A DNA stretch of 64,000 nt, from assembly GCF_023634805.2 (NCBI RefSeq), contig NZ_CP106881.1, positions 2,400,001 through 2,464,000 on the forward strand, read 5' to 3'. The number at the start of each line of letters is the position of its first letter. The stretch's first letter is position 1. The notes under the pieces are model-generated. The model saw nothing but the letters and a program-made list of their open reading frames with translations. It had not been told where the DNA came from and did no database searches. The translations under genes were made by a program, and so were the position numbers. Positions 21,643-31,621 of the stretch are shown here, one piece after another. This DNA comes from Comamonas endophytica (GTDB lineage Bacteria > Pseudomonadota > Gammaproteobacteria > Burkholderiales > Burkholderiaceae_C).

Positions 21643-22716
21643 TCAATCCAGCAGCGCCACCCCCTTTACCTGCGCATAGACCCCCACTCCAGGCGCCAGA
21701 CCGAGCTGCCTCGCCGAGCGCTGCGTGATGCGCGCCAGCAGCGGCGTCGGCCCGGCCTGCAGCGCCACCATGACCAGGCCCGGCCCATCGTCGCGCATGG
21801 CCTGCACCCGTGCCGGCAGGATATTGAGAATGGAGCTGCCCTGCGGCGCGGCCAGCGCCAGACTGACGCCGCCGGCCGGCACGCGCAGCCGCACCCGGGA
21901 GCCCACGGGATGCGGGTGCGAGGCTACGAGCTGCAGCGGCCCGCCGGGAAAATCCACCGTGCTCAGATGGTCGGCGGCATCATGCGCGGTCACGATGCCC
22001 GACACCACCGCCGCGGCCGTGTCGCCCCGGCTCAGCGGCAGGTCCAGCCGCGCCAGCAGGCTTTCGGTCGTGCCCTGCGCGCGCACCTGGCCGTCCTGCA
22101 GCAGCACCAGCGCATCGGCCAGCTGCGCCACCTCGTCCAGTGCATGGCTGACGTAAAGGATCGGAAGATCGAGCGCACGCTGCAGCCGGTCGAGATAGGG
22201 CAGCACCTCGGCCTTGCGCTGGGCATCGAGCGCGGCCAGCGGTTCGTCCATGAGCAGCAGCTGCGGGCTGGAAGCCAGCGCGCGCGCAATGGCCACGCGC
22301 TGGCGCTCGCCGCCCGAGAGGCTGGCCGGCATGCGCGCCATCAATGCGCCAATGCCCAGCAGCTCCACGGCCTGTTCGATGGCCACGCGCGCCAGCGGCT
22401 GGCGCTTCGCGCCATAGGCGATATTGGCCTGGACGGTGAGATGGCTGAACAGGCTGGCTTCCTGGAATACGTAGCCCAGCTGGCGGCGGTGCGTGGGCAG
22501 CCACAGGCCATGGGCGTCGTCCTGCCAGGCCTGGCCGTTGACCTCGACGCGGCCCTTGGCGCGCTCCAGCCCGGCAATGGCGCGCAGGCAACTGGTCTTG
22601 CCGCAGCCCGAGGGCCCGAACAGCGCCGACACGCCGCGCCCCGGCAGGTCCAGATCGACATCGAGCAGGAAACCCGGGCGCTGCAGCTGCAGCCGGGCAT
22701 GGATGCGCGCGCTCAT
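21643..22716 (-). CDS. modC: Molybdate ABC transporter ATP-binding protein
   Basis: 357 aa. The ABC ATPase has Walker A GPSGCGKT (residues 34-41), signature LSGGERQRVAIARAL and Walker B LLLMDEPLAALD. A C-terminal molybdate-binding TOBE/MOP-like region follows (about residues 285-355), typical of ModC. It powers molybdate import with ModA and ModB. The ATG at 22716 overlaps the modB stop (ATGA), showing translational coupling. A longer in-frame reading runs back into modB and is discarded. Confidence 0.95.
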   Translation of the reverse strand: MSARIHARLQLQRPGFLLDVDLDLPGRGVSALFGPSGCGKTSCLRAIAGLERAKGRVEVNGQAWQDDAHGLWLPTHRRQLGYVFQEASLFSHLTVQANIAYGAKRQPLARVAIEQAVELLGIGALMARMPASLSGGERQRVAIARALASSPQLLLMDEPLAALDAQRKAEVLPYLDRLQRALDLPILYVSHALDEVAQLADALVLLQDGQVRAQGTTESLLARLDLPLSRGDTAAAVVSGIVTAHDAADHLSTVDFPGGPLQLVASHPHPVGSRVRLRVPAGGVSLALAAPQGSSILNILPARVQAMRDDGPGLVMVALQAGPTPLLARITQRSARQLGLAPGVGVYAQVKGVALLD

Positions 22717-23390
22717 GCCTGGCGTTCCTTGGGCTGCAGCAGGTTCAGCGCCATCAGCACCAGGAAGGAGAACAGCACCATGCCGCCGGCCAGCCAGTGC
22801 GCCTGGGTGTACTCCATGGCTTCGACATGGTCGTAGATCTGCACCGAGACCACGCGCGTCACGCCGGGGATATTGCCGCCGAGCATCAGCACCACGCCGA
22901 ACTCGCCCACGGTGTGCGCGAATGTCAATACCGCGGCGGTGATGAAGCCAGGGCGCGCGAGCGGCAGCACCACGGTGAGAAAGCGGTCCACCGGCCCCGC
23001 GCCCAGCGTGGCCGCGGCTTCCAGCGGGCGCCGGCCCAGGCTCTCGAAGGCGCGCTGCAGCGGCTGCACCGTGAACGGCAGCGAGTAGACCAGCGAGCCG
23101 ATGACCAGCCCGGCAAAGCTGAAGGGCAGCTGCGGCAGGCCCAGCCACTGCACGAATTGGCCCACCGCGCCATGCGGGCCCATGGCCACCAGCAGGTAGA
23201 AGCCGATCACCGTGGGCGGCAGCACCAGCGGCAGCGCCACCAGCGCGCCGACGGCGCCGCGCCAGCGCGATGCGGTGTGCGCCAGCCACCAGGCCAGCGG
23301 CGTGCCCAGCAGCATCAGCAGCACGGTGGTGGTGGCGGCCAGTTCCAGTGTCAGAACGATGGCGGACAGGTCTTCGGCAGACAGCGGCAT
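22713..23390 (-). CDS. modB: Molybdate ABC transporter permease
   Basis: 225-aa inner-membrane permease with five or six hydrophobic segments. The ABC-coupling (EAA-like) loop is RRPLEAAATLGAGPVDRFLTVVLPLARPG. Length and position between modA and modC identify it as ModB. It starts 8 bp after modA and overlaps modC by 4 bp. Confidence 0.94.
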   Translation of the reverse strand: MPLSAEDLSAIVLTLELAATTTVLLMLLGTPLAWWLAHTASRWRGAVGALVALPLVLPPTVIGFYLLVAMGPHGAVGQFVQWLGLPQLPFSFAGLVIGSLVYSLPFTVQPLQRAFESLGRRPLEAAATLGAGPVDRFLTVVLPLARPGFITAAVLTFAHTVGEFGVVLMLGGNIPGVTRVVSVQIYDHVEAMEYTQAHWLAGGMVLFSFLVLMALNLLQPKERQA

Positions 23391-23398
23391 CGGCCCGT

Positions 23399-25028
<1,630 letters not shown>

Positions 25029-25045
25029 GCTTCAGATTCAGAGGC

Positions 25046-25206
25046 CAGGCCCATCATCCTTCGATCCTTCGGCAAGCTCAGGATCAGGACGAACGGTTTA
25101 TCAATCCCGCCATGCACCCTTTGACGGGACCGCCCAGGCAAGCGCAGGGCGAACGGGTTTGAACCGTTCGTCCTGAGCTTGCCTCGCCGGCCGCGTCGAA
25201 GGATGG
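25046..25206. repeat. REP-like repeat cluster, copy C, with 14-nt inserts
   Basis: It holds three units of the dispersed element. Unit 1 has CCTTCGGCAAGCTCAGGATC. Units 2 and 3 are inverted to each other around 25160 and could form a hairpin with 20-bp imperfect arms. Units 2 and 3 each carry a 14-nt GC-rich insert after or before GAC/GTC (25126-25139, GGGACCGCCCAGGC; 25181-25194, GCCTCGCCGGCCGC). It fills the gap between the convergent modE and MFS genes. Confidence 0.75.
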
Positions 25207-25271
25207 ACGGCCTTGCTACAAAAACACTGCCGCCGCATCCTGTGCCATCTCAGAACAAACAATTTTGGCGT

Positions 25272-26513
25272 TTACTGCAGCTCCTTCCCCTTCAACTCCG
25301 GAATCAGCATCGCAGTGGCAATCATGTCAAGAATGTAGATCGCCGCCAGCAGCGCAATCGCCACCTGGAAGGAGTAAGCCATCGCCACGGCGCCCACCAC
25401 GATCGGCCCCAGCCCGCCGATCGCGCGGCCGATATTGAACAGCACGTTCTGCGCCGTGGCGCGGGCCTCGGTGGGATAGGCCTCGCTCATCACCGCGCCA
25501 TAGCCGCCCATCATGCCGTTGACGAACAGGCCCAGCAGCGCGCCGGCCCAGAGCATGGCGGTGGGGTCGCTGAGCTGGGAGTAGGTCACGAGCATCAGCA
25601 CCGAGCCGAGCTGGAACAGGATGAAGCTGGGCTTGCGGCCGATGCGGTCGGCGAGCTGGCCGAAGACCCAGATGCCGGCCATCATGCCCAGCACCGTCAC
25701 GGCGGTCCAGAGCGAGGACTTGGTCAGGTTGAAACCCAGCTGCTTGGACAGGAAGCTGGGCATCCAGATCATGATGCCGTAGTAGCCGAAGTTCTGCACC
25801 GAGGTCAGCACGATCATGCCGATGCTCACGCGCGTGGTGGCTCTGTCGGCCATCAGCAGCCTGAGCGCATGGAAACGCGGCTGTGTCACGCGCTGCTTGC
25901 GCACGAACACTTCGGGCTCGTGCAGCTTGTTGCGGATCACCCAGGCCACCAGCGCCGGAATCACGCCGACCAGGAACATACCGCGCCAGCCGATCACCGG
26001 CAGCAGCAGCGGCGTCAGCAGCGCCGCCCCCAGCACGCCGGCCTGCCAGCCCAGCGCCACATAGGAGGACACGCGCGCGCGGTGGCGCGCCGGCCAGGCT
26101 TCGGCCGCCAGCGCCATGCCGATGCCGAACTCGCCGCCCAGGCCGATGCCGGCAATGGTGCGGTAGACCAGCAGGTCCCAGTAGCCCTGCGCGAAGGCGC
26201 ACAGGCCGGTGAACACTGCGAACAGCACGATGGTCCAGGTCAGCACGCGGATGCGGCCATAGCGGTCACTGAGCGCGCCAAAGAAGAAGCCGCCCACCAC
26301 CGCGCCGATCAGCGTCCAGGTGACCAGCGAGCCGGCCTGGCCGGGTGTGAGGTTCAGGTCGGCGGAAATGGCCGACAGCATGAAGCCCAGGATCAGCAGG
26401 TCGAAGCCGTCCATCGCATAGCCCACCGCCGAGCCCGCCAGGGCTTTCCAGCTGTAGCCGTTGATCTCGGTGGGCGCCGCCGGGGCGCCCTGCGTAAGTG
26501 GAATGGAAGACAC
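25272..26513 (-). CDS. Major facilitator superfamily transporter (AAHS/sialate-symporter-like)
   Basis: 413 aa, 12 predicted membrane segments. N-terminal YAMDGFDLLILGFMLSAI has the DGFD motif of the aromatic acid/H+ symporter and related groups. The loop-2/3 motif is GALSDRYGRIRV, repeated in the second half as GQLADRIGRKPS. It is likely a proton-coupled organic acid importer; the substrate cannot be read. The start is GTG at 26513, supported by AAGGAT five bases upstream. It is divergent from hydroxypyruvate isomerase, so a hydroxy-acid or related substrate is possible but unproven. Confidence 0.85.
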   Translation of the reverse strand: MSSIPLTQGAPAAPTEINGYSWKALAGSAVGYAMDGFDLLILGFMLSAISADLNLTPGQAGSLVTWTLIGAVVGGFFFGALSDRYGRIRVLTWTIVLFAVFTGLCAFAQGYWDLLVYRTIAGIGLGGEFGIGMALAAEAWPARHRARVSSYVALGWQAGVLGAALLTPLLLPVIGWRGMFLVGVIPALVAWVIRNKLHEPEVFVRKQRVTQPRFHALRLLMADRATTRVSIGMIVLTSVQNFGYYGIMIWMPSFLSKQLGFNLTKSSLWTAVTVLGMMAGIWVFGQLADRIGRKPSFILFQLGSVLMLVTYSQLSDPTAMLWAGALLGLFVNGMMGGYGAVMSEAYPTEARATAQNVLFNIGRAIGGLGPIVVGAVAMAYSFQVAIALLAAIYILDMIATAMLIPELKGKELQ

Positions 26514-26821
26514 ATCGATCCTTGCTGAACAAAAGGCCCGCCCGCCGTGCGCCGCGCGCGGCTAGCCGCTAGCCGCGTGCGGCAGCCGTCATCAGGCATG
26601 GCTGCGCCTGCTGACGGGGAGGGGAGAAATGGGAGTGGGCGGGCCGTGGCTGCGCGGGCAGCAGGCAGGAGCCCCTGTAAAAAGCAAAAAGCCCGGCAAA
26701 TGCGTTTTGCTGGGCTTGTGGATGAAGCGCTGGGCTCGGGGACGGGCGCCATTGTAGCGGCAAAGCCAAAATCGGGTGCACGCCCTCGCCATAATCGGCG
26801 CATTGCCCCGAAAGACCCGCC
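26514..26821. other. Divergent intergenic region, MFS transporter / hyi
   Basis: 308 bp without a gene. It must hold the promoters of both divergent genes. The only clear structure is the hairpin at 26689-26717. No operator is recognised, and small open frames here have no coding character. Confidence 0.5.
26689..26717 (-). terminator. Terminator-like hairpin in the leader of the MFS gene
   Basis: AAGCCCGGCAAA (26689-26700) pairs over 12 bp with TTTGCTGGGCTT (26706-26717), one wobble. Read leftward, the stem ends in GGGCTTTTTG, a terminator signature; read rightward no T-run follows. It lies 176 bp upstream of the MFS start on its strand, so it may be an attenuator or block transcription entering from the right. 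Confidence 0.55.
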
Positions 26822-27607
26822 ATGCCCCGCTTTGCCGCCAATCTGTCCATGCTCTACCAGGAGGTGGATTTCCTGCAGCGCTTCGGCGCCGCCGCGCGCG
26901 ATGGTTTCCAGGGCGTGGAATATCTGTTCCCTTATGCCCATGCGCCCGAAGAGCTGGCGGCGCTGCTGCGCGGGCATGGTCTCGCGCAGGTGCTGTTCAA
27001 TGCCCCGCCCGGCGATTGGGAGGCGGGCGAGCGTGGCCTGGCCTGCCTTGCCGGGCGCGAGTCGGAGTTCCACGCCGGCATCCGGCAGGCGCTGGAATAT
27101 GCGCAGGCGCTGCACTGCCCGCGCATCCATGTGATGGCCGGTATCGCGGCGGCGCAGGCCGCCGATGCGCATGCCACCTATGTCGCCAATCTGCGCGCCG
27201 CCGCCGCGCTGGCCGCGCCGCAGGGCATCACGCTGATGATCGAGCCGATCAACGGCCGCGACATGCCGGGCTATTTCCTGCAGCGCCAGGCGCAGGCGCA
27301 TGCGCTGCTGGAGGAGATCGGCGCGCGCAATGTGCAGGTGCAGATGGATCTCTACCATTGCCAGGTCGGCGAGGGCGATCTGGCAAGCAAGCTGCGCCAG
27401 TACCTGCCCGGCGGCCGCGTCGGCCATCTGCAGATCGCCGGCGTGCCCGGGCGGCACGAGCCCGATGTGGGCGAGATCCACTATCCCTATCTGTTCGCGC
27501 TGATCGACGAACTGGGCTACGCCGGCTGGGTCGGCTGTGAATACCTGCCGGCGCGCGGCGCGGCACCCGGGGCAACGCGCGGCGGTCTGGGTTGGCTGAC
27601 ACGATAA
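26822..27607 (+). CDS. hyi: Hydroxypyruvate isomerase (Hyi family)
   Basis: 261 aa, TIM-barrel xylose-isomerase-like fold. It interconverts hydroxypyruvate and tartronate semialdehyde in glyoxylate or allantoin-derived carbon use. The sequence opens [19 protein letters not shown] and contains the metal/catalytic Glu141 in [13 protein letters not shown]. The metal-site segments [10 protein letters not shown] and GCEYLPA follow. The close paralogue 2-oxo-tetronate isomerase (OtnI) cannot be excluded. No glyoxylate carboligase or tartronate semialdehyde reductase is in the window, so the pathway is open. The next gene is on the same strand 151 bp on. Confidence 0.83.
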   Translation: MPRFAANLSMLYQEVDFLQRFGAAARDGFQGVEYLFPYAHAPEELAALLRGHGLAQVLFNAPPGDWEAGERGLACLAGRESEFHAGIRQALEYAQALHCPRIHVMAGIAAAQAADAHATYVANLRAAAALAAPQGITLMIEPINGRDMPGYFLQRQAQAHALLEEIGARNVQVQMDLYHCQVGEGDLASKLRQYLPGGRVGHLQIAGVPGRHEPDVGEIHYPYLFALIDELGYAGWVGCEYLPARGAAPGATRGGLGWLTR

Positions 27608-27758
27608 GCCGGTGCCGGCCGCCGCCGACGCGCCGGGCTGCCTGCAGAATGTTACATTGGCCCGCCGGGTCTGCCCGCACGGGCAGCCGCCACCGCGGCC
27701 CGTGCCCTTCATCCAGGGCCGGGCGTTTCTTTGTCTGCACACACAAGGACGATCGACT

Positions 27759-28724
27759 ATGCAAGCAACACGCCGTCAATGGCTGCTCTGGGGCGCCGGT
27801 ACCGTGGCCGCCGCCGCGGGTATTTCCGGCTGCGCACATTCGCCTGCGCCAGGCGTCTCGACGCCGGGCACTTCGGCGGGCTTTTCCCGCCACCGGGTCG
27901 GCAACGCCCGCGTCGTGGCGCTGAGCGACGGCGTGGGCCGCAGGCCGCTGGCCGAGGGCTTCGTGCGCAACGCCAAGCTGGCGCAGGTGCAGGCCGCACT
28001 GGCGGCGCAGGACCTGCCCACCGACTACCTCGATGTGCCCTATACCTGCTTCGTGCTGGAAGTCGATGGCAAGCGCTATCTGCTCGATACCGGCTTTGCC
28101 GACAACGGCCCGGCGGGCACCGGTCAGCTGCTGACGCACATGCGCGCCGCGGGCATCGATCCCAAGTCCATCGATGCCGTGGTGCTGAGCCATCTGCATG
28201 GCGACCATGTCAACGGCCTGCGCCGCAAGGACGGCAGCCTGGTCTATCCCCAGGCGCTGGTGTATGTGCCCGCGCCCGAGCATGCGTACTGGATGGATGA
28301 GGAGCGCCGCAACGCCGCGCCCGAGGCCGCGCGCGGCGGCTTCAATGCGGTACAGCGCGTGTTCCAGAACTACCCCGCGGACCAGCTGCGCCTGTTCGAG
28401 CCCGGCATGGCGGTGGTGGGCGGCATCGAGAGCATTGCCGCCTTCGGCCATTCGCCGGGCCACACGGCGCTGGCGCTGCGCTCGGGCAACGAGCGCTTCA
28501 CCTATCTGGGCGATACCGCGCATTTCCCGGCGCTGTTCGTGCGCAACCCCGACTGGCAGGTGCAGTTCGACATGGACCCGGCCCAGGCCCGCAGCACGCG
28601 CCATGCCATGCTGGCGCGCATGGCGCAGGAGGGCGGGCTGGTCGGCGGCTTCCACTTCCCTATGCCTTCGCTCGGACGTATCCGCAAGCGGGGCGATGGC
28701 TACGAGTGGCTGCCAGAGCGTTGA
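27759..28724 (+). CDS. Metallo-beta-lactamase-fold hydrolase, Tat-type lipoprotein
   Basis: 321 aa. The N-terminus has a twin-arginine signal (TRRQWLLWGAGTVAAAAG) ending in lipobox ISGC, so it is probably exported folded and lipidated. The zinc motif HLHGDH lies in VVLSHLHGDHVNG; further ligands are in FGHSPGHTALALRSG and YLGDTAHFP. The family covers lactonases and related hydrolases (AttM/AiiA-like), so the substrate is not assigned. The start is supported by AAGGA upstream; longer frames break the Tat signal. It is convergent with the DUF4198 gene. Confidence 0.85.
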   Translation: MQATRRQWLLWGAGTVAAAAGISGCAHSPAPGVSTPGTSAGFSRHRVGNARVVALSDGVGRRPLAEGFVRNAKLAQVQAALAAQDLPTDYLDVPYTCFVLEVDGKRYLLDTGFADNGPAGTGQLLTHMRAAGIDPKSIDAVVLSHLHGDHVNGLRRKDGSLVYPQALVYVPAPEHAYWMDEERRNAAPEAARGGFNAVQRVFQNYPADQLRLFEPGMAVVGGIESIAAFGHSPGHTALALRSGNERFTYLGDTAHFPALFVRNPDWQVQFDMDPAQARSTRHAMLARMAQEGGLVGGFHFPMPSLGRIRKRGDGYEWLPER

Positions 28725-28748
28725 TGCAGGAGGAGGGGCAGCAGCCCC

Positions 28749-29459
28749 TCAATGCACTGCAAAGCTGAACAGGGCCTCGTAGCTTCTTTCGGTGATCTGC
28801 GCATTGCCCTGCACCGGCTGGCGAAAGATCACCTGCACATGGTTGGTGCCGCGCGCCGTCTGGATCTTGGCGTGCCCGTTGGCATCGGTCTTGGCCGGCG
28901 GGCCGTTTTCCCCGAGGCTGACGGTGGCGCCGGGCAGCGGCTTGCCCTGCAGCTGCACCCGCAGTTCCAGCCAGTCGCCAGCGTGCGGTGCGCGGCCCTG
29001 CAGCGGGGTGACTTCGAAGACCTGGCCGATGTCGCGCTGGGTCAGCGCGTTCCAGGCGATCACGGTCTTGTGGAACTTGCGCGCATGGATGCCGCGCGTG
29101 GCGCCGGGGTTCTGGTCCATGCGTACATTGCGTATCGCGCCGGCGCTGCCGCCGCCGCTGAAGAAGCCGTTGTCGAGCTCGACGGCAATCATTGCCGCCT
29201 CGGGGGAGGGCAGCACGCGCAGGCCCTGTGCCGCCTGCTGCACGCGGGCCTCGACACCGCGCCCGCGCCGGTCGAAGGCGCGCACGCTCTGCAGCTTGGC
29301 CGGGTCGAAGGCTTCGAGCTTGCCGGCATGGCCGCCGAACTGGATCAGATAGCCGCCCTCGGCATCGGGCTCGAGCCAGACATTGTGGGCCTGCGCGGCG
29401 CCGGCCAGCAGCGCGGCGCTGCACAGCGCAATGCGCGCGAGGGATTGCAGTTTTTGCAT
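28749..29459 (-). CDS. DUF4198 periplasmic protein, candidate nickel-uptake accessory
   Basis: 236 aa. A signal peptide (IALCSAALLAGAAQA) is followed directly by HNVWLEPDAEGGYLIQFGG, the start of the DUF4198 (PF10670) domain, then a C-terminal Ig-like/carboxypeptidase-regulatory-like part (GATVSLGENGPPAKTDANG). An N-terminal His after signal cleavage is a common metal-handling feature in this family, which often accompanies nickel or cobalt transporters. It lies 14 bp after the TonB receptor gene and probably shares its NikR-controlled transcript. Confidence 0.78.
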   Translation of the reverse strand: MQKLQSLARIALCSAALLAGAAQAHNVWLEPDAEGGYLIQFGGHAGKLEAFDPAKLQSVRAFDRRGRGVEARVQQAAQGLRVLPSPEAAMIAVELDNGFFSGGGSAGAIRNVRMDQNPGATRGIHARKFHKTVIAWNALTQRDIGQVFEVTPLQGRAPHAGDWLELRVQLQGKPLPGATVSLGENGPPAKTDANGHAKIQTARGTNHVQVIFRQPVQGNAQITERSYEALFSFAVH

Positions 29460-29473
29460 GGAAGGCTTTCTTG

Positions 29474-31510
29474 TCAAAGCGAAAAGTTCAGGCCGAGCAG
29501 CACGGTGCGCGGGGCGCCGGGCGCCACCAGCAGTTCGCCGCCGATCACCGACAGGTTCGAGGCATGGGTCTTGTCGGTGAGGTTGCGCACCATCAGGCTC
29601 AGCGTGCCGTTCTGCAGTCCCGTGGATGCAGGCAGGCGGTATTGCACGCCCAGATCGGCCACGTGGTAGGCCTGGCTCCAGGTGTTGTTGGCGGCATCCA
29701 CGGCCATGCGGCCCACATGGCGCAGCGCGCCCTGCAGCGCCCAGTCGGCGTCCATCTGCCAGCGCGCCTGCAGCATGCTGGTGTAGCGCGGCACGGCCGC
29801 GACCTGGCGGCCCAGCAGCGCGGCATTGGCGTTGCGCGCCACGCGCGACTGCGCGCGGCCGTAGTTCCAGCGCAATTCGACAGCACCTGAGGGGGTCCAT
29901 AGGGCCTGAAGTTCAGCGCCCTTGCGCGATGTCTGGCCGAAGTTCTCATAGACCCCGGGGGCCAGGTTGCGTATCTCCTGGCTGGAGCGCATGCGGTACA
30001 GCGCCAGGTCCAGCCACAGCCGGGAGCTCGCGCGCCACTGCAGGCCCAGCTCGGTCTGGCGGAAGATGTTCGGGTCGAGCTGCGCCGCGCCCAGCGCGTA
30101 TTTGGCGAAGTTGCCCGGCAGCGCGAAGCCTTCGCTCCAGCTGGCGCGCAGCGTCACCCACTCGTGCACCCGGGAGCTGAAGCCCAGCTTGGGGCTGGTG
30201 TGCGACACGCGCTGCATGCGGGTGCAGGGATCGGTGCCGGTCTCGGCGCCCAGCCGCTGGCAATCGCCGGTGAAGCGGTCGTGGCGCAGGCCCACGCTGG
30301 GCGCGAACAGCGGATGCAGCTGCCAGGCCAGCTGGCCGAAGGCCGCGGCATTGTTCAGCGTGGCCTCGCGGTCGCTGATGGCGCCGGCCGAGCGCGCGCG
30401 GTTGCGCAGGTCGTCCCAGTAGCCGTAGTCGGTGGATTCGCGCAGCGCCTCCAGGCCCAGGGTCCATTGCGCCGGGCGGCCGGCCCACTGCGCATCGCCG
30501 CCGAGATTCAAGCCGGCGCCCGCGACACTGCGCTCATAGCGCTCCTCGCGCTGCGCCCAGCTGCCGCCGCGCGGCCGCGTGAACCAGCGCACGAAATCCT
30601 GCTGCGTGCCATAGGCATAGGCCAGCAGCCGCGTGTCGCTGCCCAGGTCGTGGTTCACGTCCAGGCGCAGCGTCTTGAAATGCTTGTCGGAGCCGTCGCC
30701 CTGCACGCGCGCATCCTTGCCCTGGGGGGCGGCCTGCCACTGGGCAAATCCCAGATAGCCTGGCGAGTCGGCTTCTGCGGCATGCATGCGCCCGGACAGC
30801 GCAATGCGCAGGCCACTGCCGAGCTGGCGCTGCCAGCGTGCGCTTAGCGTGCTGCGCTCGTGGCCCGAGTCGGGCCGCGCGCCATCGCTGCGCGCATGCT
30901 GGGCGGCGAGGAAGAGTCCGCTGTCCGCGTCGAGGCGCAGCCCCAGCGCGGCCTGCGCATCCAGGCTGCCGTGGCTGCCGGCCTGCAGCGCGACATCGCG
31001 GTATTCGCCGCTCCTGCGCGTGCGCAGCTCGATCAGCCCGGCGCGGTTGAAGTTGCCCTGCAGCACCGACACCGGGCCCTGGTGCACCGCGACTTCCTCG
31101 AGCTCCAGCGGCACCACCACGTTCAGATCGAAGTAGCCGTCGGCATGCGACATCGCCTCATTGAGCGAGATGCCGTCCAGCGTCGCCGCGACATCGCCGC
31201 CATGCCCGCCGCCGGAGAATCCACGCAGCACCACGCTGTTGGCGACTCCGCCGAGCTGGTAGTGGTTGACATGCATGCCCGGCACATTGCGCCACAGCGC
31301 CTCGACCTCGGACACCGCTGCCGCCTGGATGTCCTCGCGGCCCAGCGTGGGCACCGAGTAGGCGGCGCGGCTGGCTTCGAGCGCCTGGCCTTTGACCGTG
31401 ACGGCGGGAAGTTCATCGGCCCGTGCGGCTGCGCCCAGGCACAGCGCAAGGGTGGCGCAAAGCAATGGTGGCAACTGGCGCGTGCCGGGCCGCGGTGGGC
31501 AGGGGATCAT
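29474..31510 (-). CDS. TonB-dependent outer-membrane receptor, probable nickel receptor
   Basis: 678 aa from the ATG at 31510. A signal peptide (LLCATLALCLGAAARA) is followed by a TonB-box-like LPAVTVKG and the plug domain (SEVEALWRNVPGMHVNHYQLG, then VLRGFSGGGHGGDVAATLDG). A 22-strand barrel ends in the aromatic-terminated LLGLNFSL. Nickel as cargo is inferred from the NikR operator just upstream, adjacent nikR and the DUF4198 partner. The start is placed downstream of the operator; two in-frame upstream starts would put the operator inside the gene. Neither has a good ribosome binding site. Confidence 0.87.
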   Translation of the reverse strand: MIPCPPRPGTRQLPPLLCATLALCLGAAARADELPAVTVKGQALEASRAAYSVPTLGREDIQAAAVSEVEALWRNVPGMHVNHYQLGGVANSVVLRGFSGGGHGGDVAATLDGISLNEAMSHADGYFDLNVVVPLELEEVAVHQGPVSVLQGNFNRAGLIELRTRRSGEYRDVALQAGSHGSLDAQAALGLRLDADSGLFLAAQHARSDGARPDSGHERSTLSARWQRQLGSGLRIALSGRMHAAEADSPGYLGFAQWQAAPQGKDARVQGDGSDKHFKTLRLDVNHDLGSDTRLLAYAYGTQQDFVRWFTRPRGGSWAQREERYERSVAGAGLNLGGDAQWAGRPAQWTLGLEALRESTDYGYWDDLRNRARSAGAISDREATLNNAAAFGQLAWQLHPLFAPSVGLRHDRFTGDCQRLGAETGTDPCTRMQRVSHTSPKLGFSSRVHEWVTLRASWSEGFALPGNFAKYALGAAQLDPNIFRQTELGLQWRASSRLWLDLALYRMRSSQEIRNLAPGVYENFGQTSRKGAELQALWTPSGAVELRWNYGRAQSRVARNANAALLGRQVAAVPRYTSMLQARWQMDADWALQGALRHVGRMAVDAANNTWSQAYHVADLGVQYRLPASTGLQNGTLSLMVRNLTDKTHASNLSVIGGELLVAPGAPRTVLLGLNFSL

Positions 31511-31530
31511 GGAAGCGGAGGCAGTGATAT

Positions 31531-31557
31531 GTATGAAGTTTCGAGCAAACTTCATAC
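31531..31557. promoter_or_regulatory. NikR operator, exact GTATGA-N16-TCATAC
   Basis: Arms GTATGAAGTTT (31531-31541) and AAACTTCATAC (31547-31557) are perfect inverted repeats around CGAGC. The outer hexamers reproduce the E. coli nik operator consensus GTATGA-N16-TCATAC with exact spacing. It sits about 20 bp before the receptor ATG and 65 bp after the nikR stop, so NikR should repress the receptor-DUF4198 unit when nickel is plentiful. Confidence 0.88.
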
Positions 31558-31621
31558 CAGGCGCTGACGCCACTTTGCGCACCGTTGCAGTGCGGGCGCA
31601 CCCGCGAGGTGCGCACTGCGG

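Noticed and set aside
31511-31582. Upstream in-frame start codons for the nickel-type TonB receptor
   Set aside because: They would place the NikR operator inside the coding sequence and lengthen the signal peptide beyond the usual form. Neither start has a ribosome binding site, so the choice rests on the operator and signal peptide.
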